A stretch of 64,000 nucleotides of DNA, from the NCBI RefSeq assembly GCF_026342735.1, contig NZ_JAPEMM010000001.1, positions 3,224,001-3,288,000 of the forward strand, read 5' to 3'. A model generated the notes under the pieces. The model was not told the DNA's origin. It worked only from the letters and a program-made list of their open reading frames with translations, and ran no database searches. This document shows, in pieces, positions 9,207 through 15,290 of the stretch. A program made the translations under genes and the position numbers. This stretch comes from Streptomyces sp. NBC_00193. Lineage in GTDB: Bacteria; Actinomycetota; Actinomycetes; Streptomycetales; Streptomycetaceae. Positions within the stretch are counted from its first letter, which is position 1; the number at the start of each line of letters is the position of its first letter.

Positions 9207-10313
9207 TCAGGCGGTGGAGGCGATGTCCGCGTATCCGGCGATGTCCTGCGGGTTGCGCACGCCCGGCCCGGTGTAGCGGGCCGAGGGGCGGACCAGGCGG
9301 CCCGTGCGCTTCTGCTCCAGGATGTGCGCGGACCAGCCGGCGGTACGGGCACACGTGAACATCGAGGTGAACATGTGCGCCGGAACCTCCGCGAAGTCCA
9401 GCATGATCGCGGCCCAGAACTCCACGTTCGTCGCGAGCACCCGGTCGGGGCGGCGCGCGTGCAGCTCCTCCAGGGCGGCCTTCTCCAGCGCGGCGGCCAC
9501 CTCGTAGCGCGGGGCGTCCAGCTCCTTGGCCGTACGCCGCAGCACGCGGGCGCGCGGGTCCTCGGCGCGGTAGACGCGGTGCCCGAAGCCCATCAGCCGC
9601 TCGCCCTTGTCCAGGGCCTTCTTCACGTACGCCACGGCGTCGCCGGTGCGCTCGATCTCCTCGATCATGCCGAGGACGCGCGAGGGTGCCCCGCCGTGCA
9701 GCGGCCCGGACATGGCGCCGACCGCGCCCGAGAGGGCGGCCGCGACGTCCGCGCCGGTGGAGGCGATGACGCGCGCGGTGAAGGTCGAAGCGTTCATGCC
9801 GTGCTCGGCGGCCGAGGTCCAGTAGGCGTCGACGGCCTTGACGTGCTTCGGGTCGGGCTCGCCCCGCCAGCGGATCATGAACCGCTCGACCACGGACTCG
9901 GCCTTGTCGATCTCGCTCTGCGGGACCATCGGCCGGCCCTGGCCGCGCGCGGACTGGGCCACGTACGACAGCGCCATCACGGCCGCCCGCGCCAGGTCGT
10001 CACGAGCGGTCTGCTCGTCGATGTCGAGCAGGGGTTTCAGACCCCAGACGGGGGCGAGCATGGCGAGCGCGGACTGCACGTCGACCCGGATGTCACCGGA
10101 GTGCACCGGGATCGGGAAGGGCTCGGCGGCCGGCAGACCGGGGTTGAAGGCACCGTCGACCAGCAGGCCCCAGACGTTCCCGAAGGAGACGTGGCCCACG
10201 AGGTCTTCGATGTCGACGCCCCGGTACCGCAGCGACCCACCCTCCTTGTCGGGTTCGGCGATCTCCGTCTCGAACGCGACGACTCCCTCGAGACCGGGTA
10301 CGAAGTCGGACAT
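9207..10313 (-). CDS. Citrate synthase (type 2-like)
   Basis: 368 residues. ATG at 10313 is preferred because GAGGAG lies 7 nt upstream; an in-frame TTG at 10328 has no such site. Citrate synthase motifs include [15 protein letters not shown] (catalytic His), [16 protein letters not shown] (second His) and the later Asp-containing block. Length fits the short Gram-positive type. It condenses acetyl-CoA with oxaloacetate or possibly acts as a methylcitrate synthase. It is divergent from pdxH across about 200 bp. Confidence 0.92.
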   Translation of the reverse strand: MSDFVPGLEGVVAFETEIAEPDKEGGSLRYRGVDIEDLVGHVSFGNVWGLLVDGAFNPGLPAAEPFPIPVHSGDIRVDVQSALAMLAPVWGLKPLLDIDEQTARDDLARAAVMALSYVAQSARGQGRPMVPQSEIDKAESVVERFMIRWRGEPDPKHVKAVDAYWTSAAEHGMNASTFTARVIASTGADVAAALSGAVGAMSGPLHGGAPSRVLGMIEEIERTGDAVAYVKKALDKGERLMGFGHRVYRAEDPRARVLRRTAKELDAPRYEVAAALEKAALEELHARRPDRVLATNVEFWAAIMLDFAEVPAHMFTSMFTCARTAGWSAHILEQKRTGRLVRPSARYTGPGVRNPQDIAGYADIASTA

Positions 10314-10520
10314 CAGGCGGCTCCTCAAATAGTGCGAACACGCGCGGCTCCCGGCGTGATTCGCGGTCCGGCGCGGTCATCCCCGTTGATGCCCGGCACG
10401 GCCGATGGTCATCCGTTCGGGACCGTCGGACCGGCCCCAAGATTTTGTCCGTTCCGCTTGGCGCGGGGAAGCGTGACATACGGCACAGTCGCGGACGCCA
10501 CGCTGCGGCAGGATGGCGGT

Positions 10521-11174
10521 GTGACCGATCAGCACCTTGACCCTGCCGACATGCGCAAGCAGTACCGCTCCCAGCTCGTCGTCGAGGAGAGCCTCGCCGA
10601 TGAGCCGATGGGCCAGTTCGCGCGCTGGTTCCGGGACGCGGCGGATGCGAACGTCTTCGAACCCAACGCGATGGTCGTCGCGACCGCGACCCCCGAGGGC
10701 CGCCCCAGCTCGCGCACGGTCCTGTTGAAGCAGTTCGACGACCGCGGCTTCGTCTTCTTCACGAACTACGACTCCCGCAAGGGCCGCGAACTGGCCGCCA
10801 ACCCCTTCGTCTCCCTGCTCTTCCCCTGGCACCCCATCGCCCGCCAGGTCATCGTCACCGGCACGGCCTCCCGCATCGGCCGGGACGAGACGGCGGCGTA
10901 CTTCCGCTCCCGCCCCCACGGCTCCCAGCTGGGCGCCTGGGCCAGCGAACAGTCCACGGTGATCGCCTCCCGCGCGGAGCTGGACCGCCGCTACGCGGAA
11001 CTGGAAGCCCGCTACCCGGAGGGCGAACAGGTTCCGGTTCCCCCGCAGTGGGGCGGCATCCGGGTGGTCCCCGACGCGGTGGAATTCTGGCAGGGCCACG
11101 AGAACCGCCTCCACGACCGCCTCCGCTACGTCCTGGAGGCCGGCACCTGGCGCGTGGAACGCCTCTGCCCGTAA
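10521..11174 (+). CDS. pdxH: Pyridoxamine 5'-phosphate oxidase
   Basis: 217 residues from GTG 10521. FMN-dependent oxidase making pyridoxal 5'-phosphate. Diagnostic segments: [35 protein letters not shown] (FMN-binding loop), [17 protein letters not shown] and the C-terminal [16 protein letters not shown]. The last residues ([11 protein letters not shown]) are of interest because an [14 protein letters not shown] remnant reappears at about 11500-11525, between the two downstream repeats. That suggests the duplication there took in the 3' end of pdxH. Confidence 0.93.
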   Translation: MTDQHLDPADMRKQYRSQLVVEESLADEPMGQFARWFRDAADANVFEPNAMVVATATPEGRPSSRTVLLKQFDDRGFVFFTNYDSRKGRELAANPFVSLLFPWHPIARQVIVTGTASRIGRDETAAYFRSRPHGSQLGAWASEQSTVIASRAELDRRYAELEARYPEGEQVPVPPQWGGIRVVPDAVEFWQGHENRLHDRLRYVLEAGTWRVERLCP

Positions 11175-11211
11175 AGCCCTGAAGACCCCTGAAGACCCTG
11201 AACATGCAGAC

Positions 11212-11281
11212 GACCCGCGAGCTCGGGATTCCCCCCTGCAGTGGGGGAAGCCGGCCGGACGTACCGGCGAGCTCGCGGGTC
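11212..11281 (-). terminator. Branched hairpin ending repeat copy 1
   Basis: Perfect 14-bp arms GACCCGCGAGCTCG / CGAGCTCGCGGGTC enclose two further hairpins (CCCCC/GGGGG and CCGG/CCGG), giving a three-way junction. There is no U-tract, which is usual for Streptomyces terminators. It may instead be a structured RNA end. Confidence 0.6.
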
Positions 11282-11352
11282 GGGTGACTGCTTGGGATTG
11301 GCGCCGGCGACTCCGCCTGGCGCCGCACTGGGTGCGTGCGACAGCGGGCGCT

Positions 11353-11391
11353 TTAGCCCGCAGCCACCTCACGCGTCCGGTTTCCGTACAT
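11353..11391 (-). CDS. Putative 12-residue peptide MYGNRTREVAAG, copy 1
   Basis: ATG at 11391, TAA at 11353-11355, with a strong ribosome-binding site GGGAGGTGG 8 nt upstream (plus-strand 11400-11408). The stop codon sits in the loop of a GCGGGC/GCCCGC hairpin, as in leader peptides that couple translation to RNA folding. The coding sequence is identical in copy 2. No homologue is known to me. It may be a leader peptide, a dual-function small RNA or a non-coding transcript. Confidence 0.4.
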   Translation of the reverse strand: MYGNRTREVAAG

Positions 11392-11423
11392 TGCGGCAAC
11401 CACCTCCCTTCTCGTGTGCCGTC

Positions 11424-11453
11424 ACTGTAAACACCGTCGTGGATCGCGCTCAA
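11424..11453 (-). promoter_or_regulatory. Putative promoter of micro-ORF copy 1
   Basis: On the minus strand TTGAGC (11448-11453) and TACAGT (11424-11429) are separated by 18 nt. This would start transcription about 25 nt before the micro-ORF. Both hexamers are unchanged in copy 2 while the spacer between them has mutated. Confidence 0.5.
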
Positions 11454-11549
11454 CCGAATTAAGGGAGCGATTTCCGGAGGCGTTCCGGCGGGCCTCCGGG
11501 GCCGGTACGTGGCGCGTGGAAAGGGTGGAAAGCGTCCGAGAACGCAGAC

Positions 11550-11619
11550 GACCCGCGAGCTCGGGATTCCCCCCTGCAGTGGGGGAAGCCGGCCGGACGT
11601 ACCGGCGAGCTCGCGGGTC
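11550..11619 (-). terminator. Branched hairpin ending repeat copy 2
   Basis: Same 14-bp-arm three-way structure as at 11212-11281, identical in sequence. Confidence 0.6.
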
Positions 11620-11690
11620 GGGTGACTGCTTGGGATTGGCGCCGGCGACTCCGCCTGGCGCCGCACTGGGTGCGTGCGACAGCGGGCGCT

Positions 11691-11729
11691 TTAGCCCGCA
11701 GCCACCTCACGCGTCCGGTTTCCGTACAT
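11691..11729 (-). CDS. Putative 12-residue peptide MYGNRTREVAAG, copy 2
   Basis: Identical to copy 1, including the ribosome-binding site and the hairpin that contains the stop codon. Its predicted transcript runs leftwards toward copy 1 and pdxH. Confidence 0.4.
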   Translation of the reverse strand: MYGNRTREVAAG

Positions 11730-11761
11730 TGCGGCAACCACCTCCCTTCTCGTGTGCCGTC

Positions 11762-11791
11762 ACTGTAAACACCCCCGCGGATCGCGCTCAA
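11762..11791 (-). promoter_or_regulatory. Putative promoter of micro-ORF copy 2
   Basis: TTGAGC and TACAGT spaced by 18 nt, as in copy 1. Three of the five mismatches between the copies fall inside the spacer, while the hexamers are conserved. Confidence 0.5.
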
Positions 11792-11886
11792 GCGAATTAC
11801 GGGAGCGATTTCCAGGCATCTCCCCGGCCCCCGGATCCCCCCGGGGACCGGGCTGCCTACTCTGGCCGCCGAGGCTGGGGGGACGC

Positions 11887-12498
11887 ATGAATCAGGTGAC
11901 GCTGCCGCGCGAGTACCGGCCGAGGGCGGGATCGGGGGCCCGGGCTTTCCTGGTGATGGGTCTCGTCTGGGCGTGGGGCTGCTACCAGTCGGCGACCGCC
12001 GATCGCCTGCCGCCCTGGTGGAGGGTGGGGCTGCCGGTTCTGACGGCCCTGTTCATCGCCTTCGTGGCCTGCACCCGGCCGCGCCGGTTCACCGCGCTCG
12101 ACGAGCGGGGGATCGCCGTACGAAACCTCCTGCGGGTGCGGCGGCTGGGGTGGGCGGAGCTGCACGACATCCGGGCCCAGGTCTGGCCCGAGGAGGCGCG
12201 GGCGATCCCCGGCACGCCCCGTGTCTGCGCGTACGCCTACCTGCGCGACGGCAAGCGGATCGTGCTGCCGTGCGTGAACGACCGGGAGGTCGAGGCGGTC
12301 CGCACCGAAGTGGCCCTCATCCGGTCCGTGTGGACCGTCCTGCGCGGCCCCGGATGGCAGCCGGACCCGGGCGCGGAGCCGCGCATCGCCCGGGCTGCCG
12401 TGCGACGGGAGTGGTGGGGGCGGTCGGCCGGGGCGAAGGTGGTGATCGGTACGGCCACGCTGGCCGGCATCGCGCTCCTCGTGGTGCTGCTCGGCTGA
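11887..12498 (+). CDS. PH-domain-like membrane protein
   Basis: 203 residues from ATG 11887 with a GGGGGGAC ribosome-binding site. Two close hydrophobic segments lie near the N-terminus (about residues 20-35 and 47-62), then a bacterial PH-like soluble region with RRFTALDERGIAVRN and LGWAELHDIRAQVW, then a C-terminal membrane segment (about 182-202, GTATLAGIALLVVLLG). The family is common in actinomycetes and lacks a defined function. Confidence 0.75.
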   Translation: MNQVTLPREYRPRAGSGARAFLVMGLVWAWGCYQSATADRLPPWWRVGLPVLTALFIAFVACTRPRRFTALDERGIAVRNLLRVRRLGWAELHDIRAQVWPEEARAIPGTPRVCAYAYLRDGKRIVLPCVNDREVEAVRTEVALIRSVWTVLRGPGWQPDPGAEPRIARAAVRREWWGRSAGAKVVIGTATLAGIALLVVLLG

Positions 12499-12617
12499 CG
12501 GGACTGCCCTCACCCCCGGACATAACGGGATGATTGCGGGAAGTGGGTGTGGGCTGCGTCACGTTCCAGTTCAATGACGTGACGTGCCGCACACGCGAAC
12601 ACCTGCAGGGGGCCCAG

Positions 12618-13964
12618 GTGACTGCATCCGGACGTAGTGAGACCGCCGACGATCTGCTCGCAGCGCTGCTGGACGGGATGGACGCGGCCTTGTGCGCGTT
12701 CGATGCCGATGGCGTGATCACCCACTGGAACCGTGAGGCCGAGCGGATCCTCGGGTGGTCGGCCGGGGAGGCCGTGGGGCGCAAGGGGTTCGCGGGGTGG
12801 GCCGTTCGGGCCGCCGACGCGCAGGACGTGCAGGACAGACTCATGGCCGCCCAGGACGTGCCGGGGCGGCAGGTGCACGAGTTCGCGCTGCTGACCAAGG
12901 ACGGCGGGCGGGTGCTCGTGCGGACCCAGTCCGCCGGGGTGCCGGGCGCCGACGGGAAGCCGGCCGGGGTGTACTGCGCCTTCAGCGAGGTGCACGCGCA
13001 GATCGACCTGGAGCGTTCCATCGCCCTGAGCGAGGCGCTGATGGAGGACGCCTCCTGGGGCGTCGTGCTCGTGGACGTGGACCTGCGGCCGGCCGTGGTC
13101 AACGTCCATGCCGCCCGCGCCTTCGGGTCCGGCCGCACCATGCTGCTCGGGCGGCCGCTGGGGGAGCTGCTGGCGCAGGGGGTGGAGGAGCTGGAGGGGG
13201 CCCTGCAGCACGTGCTGGCCGAGGGCGCGCCCCCGGCGCCCGCGGAGCTGTGGGTGTCCGTACGGGGCCCCGAGGGCGTGCGGCGGCGGTGCTGGCGGTG
13301 CGGGTTCCTGCGGCTGGCGTCGCCGCTCGCGGAGGAACCCGTACCGCTCGGGGTCGCGCTGCTGTTCCAGGACGTCACCGAGGCCCGCCAGGCGCAGCTG
13401 GACACGGCGCAGCTGCGGTTCCGGTCCCATCAGCTGTACCGGGCCGGGCGGGCCGCCGCCGAGTGCGAGGACCCGGCCGAGGCGGCGGCCGTGCGGCTGG
13501 AGTTCGCGCTGGCGGGCTTCGCCGAGCACGCGCTGGTGGACGTACTGGACCCGCTACGGGAACCGGAGCCCGCGCGGCTGCTGCGCTGGGCGGCGTCCCC
13601 GCCCGGCCTGCCGGGGCTGCCCGAGCCCGGGGCGATCCCGGTGCGCTACGCGGCCGGGCACCCGGCGCTGCAGGCGCTGGACCGGGTCGGGTCGGTGCGG
13701 GCCAGCGCCCCGCTCGGGCAGGCCGACGGGGCGTGGGCGGGCACCCGGCGCTGGCCCGAGGGAGCGGCGCACGCCCTGTGCACGGTCCTGCGCAGCCGGG
13801 GCCGGAGCCTGGGGACGCTGACGTTCCTGCGGGGGCCGTCCAGGGCCGCCTTCGAGCGTGCGGACGCGGCGTACGCGGAGGAGGTGGCGGCCCGCGTCGC
13901 GGCGGATCTGGACCTGGCGGGCGGCGGGTACGGAGATGGTAGGACCGGCCCGGGGGCACCCTAG
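12618..13964 (+). CDS. PAS-domain sensor protein
   Basis: 448 residues if the start is GTG 12618, which follows a CAGGGGG ribosome-binding site; longer in-frame TTG/GTG starts exist at 12534 and 12543. Residues 15-115 form a PAS domain (DAALCAFDADGVITHWNREAERILGW). Residues about 130-255 form a second PAS-like domain ending in LLFQDVTEARQAQLD. The remaining C-terminal part is GAF-like. No kinase or PP2C phosphatase domain follows, although such modules often end in one, so this is a sensor without a visible output domain. It lies next to the lower-GC island; truncation at that boundary is possible but unproved. Confidence 0.72.
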   Translation: MTASGRSETADDLLAALLDGMDAALCAFDADGVITHWNREAERILGWSAGEAVGRKGFAGWAVRAADAQDVQDRLMAAQDVPGRQVHEFALLTKDGGRVLVRTQSAGVPGADGKPAGVYCAFSEVHAQIDLERSIALSEALMEDASWGVVLVDVDLRPAVVNVHAARAFGSGRTMLLGRPLGELLAQGVEELEGALQHVLAEGAPPAPAELWVSVRGPEGVRRRCWRCGFLRLASPLAEEPVPLGVALLFQDVTEARQAQLDTAQLRFRSHQLYRAGRAAAECEDPAEAAAVRLEFALAGFAEHALVDVLDPLREPEPARLLRWAASPPGLPGLPEPGAIPVRYAAGHPALQALDRVGSVRASAPLGQADGAWAGTRRWPEGAAHALCTVLRSRGRSLGTLTFLRGPSRAAFERADAAYAEEVAARVAADLDLAGGGYGDGRTGPGAP

Positions 13965-14088
13965 TGCTCTGACCGCGTTGGTTCGCCGAGTTGCTGCTTG
14001 CAGAGTTGGCGCCCCGTCCAGGTGGGCATAGGGAGGTAGTGGTTGCGGTGGGGTGGGTGGCGAATGGATCCAAGTCCCGAATGTCTGG
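13965..14088. other. Left edge of island, possible IS remnant
   Basis: The 124 bp between the PAS and ROK genes begin TAGTGCTCTGACCGC, which resembles ends of streptomycete IS5-type elements as I remember them. On the minus strand a short frame ends LCKQQLGEPTRSEH at this edge. Too short to classify. Confidence 0.25.
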
Positions 14089-14952
14089 TCAGACGTATTG
14101 CCGGACCCATGCTTGGTCGTCGATGGCTGCGGCGGCGAGCCGCATGGCCCCTCGGGCAACGACCAGTTCGGCGGCTTGGATTCGGTCGACGGTGCAGACG
14201 TCCCACAACTCCGGTAGGGCGTGGGTGTGTGCCGTCGCTACGGCGGTGTCCCAGTAGCCCGCAAATCCGAGGGTGCCGCCGGCGATCCGTACGACATCCG
14301 GGTTGAGGATGTTGACCAGTGATGCGATGGCGAGCCCGAGCGTCTCACCAGCGGCATTGACGATGCGCTGTGTCCGAGTATCGCCAGCGGCGAGCGCGGC
14401 ATGGATCTGTTCCGGATGGGCGCCGACCGCACGTACGATCGCACCGCCGCCGGCGAGGTCGTCGAGGCGTTTGACACCCTGTGGCGTCGGGATGGGCATG
14501 CTGCCGATCTCTCCGGCCCATCCTCGCGAGCCGCGGACGACCCGTCCTTCGCACAGGTAGGCCGAGCCCACTGCAGTCCCACAGACGATCACCGCAGCGG
14601 ACGAGGCCTTGGAGAGGCCGGCCGACTCCTGCGCGAGCGCGCCTCGGATGTCATTGACGAGCAACTGTGGGGCGCCGTCGATGCCTATCCCCGTCCAGCC
14701 CGTGAGCTGGGGCAACACGTCGGAAATCCTGACCTGCCCGTTCTCGACGAGACCTGGCACGGCGATCCCCAGTGCCGTCGGCTTCAAGGCGTTGTCGATG
14801 AGGAAGGCCCGGATAGCGGCTTCGATCTCGGCGGGCCCGACCGAGGGACCCGTGGCCAGGCGCCGAGTGAGCGGCGCATCAAGATCCTGCCCCTCTGCGA
14901 GCATGAGCAACTTGGTACCACCGATGTCGACGCCCACTGCCGCATGCCTCAT
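14089..14952 (-). CDS. ROK-family sugar kinase/regulator-like protein
   Basis: 287 residues from ATG 14952 with GAGGTGG upstream. It starts AVGVDIGGTKLLML, the phosphate-1 motif of ROK kinases, and later has GTAVGSAYLCEGRVVRGSRGWAGEIGSMP. There is no N-terminal winged HTH, so it is kinase-type rather than a NagC/XylR-type repressor. The zinc motif CxCGxxGC usual in ROK kinases is not visible, so activity on sugars is uncertain. Base composition is lower in GC than surrounding genes. It lies upstream of, and on the same strand as, the nearby SIS gene, but the TnpB element separates them. Confidence 0.8.
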   Translation of the reverse strand: MRHAAVGVDIGGTKLLMLAEGQDLDAPLTRRLATGPSVGPAEIEAAIRAFLIDNALKPTALGIAVPGLVENGQVRISDVLPQLTGWTGIGIDGAPQLLVNDIRGALAQESAGLSKASSAAVIVCGTAVGSAYLCEGRVVRGSRGWAGEIGSMPIPTPQGVKRLDDLAGGGAIVRAVGAHPEQIHAALAAGDTRTQRIVNAAGETLGLAIASLVNILNPDVVRIAGGTLGFAGYWDTAVATAHTHALPELWDVCTVDRIQAAELVVARGAMRLAAAAIDDQAWVRQYV

Positions 14953-15011
14953 GCCCCCACCTCACGCCGCGATCGTGAACAGAAAACTATCGTCCCGTTG
15001 GGAGCAGACGG

Positions 15012-15209
15012 TTACGACTTGTTGCGGGTGGGGTGGCGTTTCCGCCAGGCGTCGAGCTGGTCGACGGGCCACAGTGGGGTTCTGCCGACATAGATGGCTG
15101 TTGGGAAGTCGTTGTCCGCATTGTTGAGGTTGTAGATGCTTTTGATGCTGACGCCGAGGTGGTCGGCGGCCTGTTGGGCGCCGTAGAAGCCGGGGATCGT
15201 TGCTGCCAT
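15012..15209 (-). CDS. AlpA/excisionase-like helix-turn-helix protein
   Basis: 65 residues, ATG 15209, AGGTG ribosome-binding site 8 nt upstream. The layout is typical of AlpA/Xis-type DNA-binding proteins: QQAADHLGVSIKSIYNLN (helix-turn-helix) followed by a wing FPTAIYVGRTPLWPVDQLDAW. It also resembles the N-terminal DNA-binding part of IS607 TnpA, but the serine recombinase domain is absent. It is divergent from the TnpB-like gene with a perfect palindrome between them, suggesting that it represses or co-regulates the pair. Low GC relative to neighbours. Confidence 0.75.
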   Translation of the reverse strand: MAATIPGFYGAQQAADHLGVSIKSIYNLNNADNDFPTAIYVGRTPLWPVDQLDAWRKRHPTRNKS

Positions 15210-15227
15210 GGGGAAACACCTAAACGG

Positions 15228-15256
15228 ATTGAGGGAAGTGACTTCCCGTAATATTC
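15228..15256 (+). promoter_or_regulatory. Putative promoter for the TnpB-like gene
   Basis: TTGAGG and TATTCT are separated by 17 nt. The -10 lies in the centre of the palindrome at 15237-15270, so a protein bound there would block transcription. Confidence 0.4.
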
Positions 15257-15270
15257 TACGGGAAGTCACT
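15237..15270. promoter_or_regulatory. Perfect palindromic operator between HTH and TnpB-like genes
   Basis: Arms AGTGACTTCCCGTA and TACGGGAAGTCACT (14 bp, no mismatch) around ATATTC. It lies between two divergent starts, which favours an operator for the HTH protein. It could alternatively mark the left end of the mobile element. Confidence 0.65.
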
Positions 15271-15290
15271 GCATCTAGTGGGCGGGGGGT

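Larger units (their letters stand above)
11206..11475 (-). repeat. 270-bp direct repeat, copy 1 (micro-ORF transcription unit)
   Basis: Repeats at 11544-11813 with an offset of 338 bp and about five mismatches. Read on the minus strand it contains, in order, a promoter-like pair, a ribosome-binding site, a 12-codon ORF, two small hairpins and a long hairpin. The mismatches cluster in the promoter spacer and upstream of the -35. I recognise no known riboswitch or RNA family in it. Confidence 0.85.
11544..11813 (-). repeat. 270-bp direct repeat, copy 2 (micro-ORF transcription unit)
   Basis: Second copy of the unit at 11206-11475. The 68 bp between copies include a remnant resembling the 3' end of pdxH (encoding AGTWRVER), which suggests that the duplicated block originally covered the pdxH tail plus the unit. 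Confidence 0.85.

Noticed and set aside
11206..11813. Known riboswitch (c-di-AMP, cobalamin, TPP, FMN) in the repeated unit
   Set aside because: Conserved core strings of these classes as I remember them are absent on both strands.
11414..11890. Plus-strand frames of about 70-160 codons across the repeats
   Set aside because: They have Arg-rich composition, no ribosome-binding site, and merely read through the hairpins; the minus-strand micro-ORF explains conservation better.
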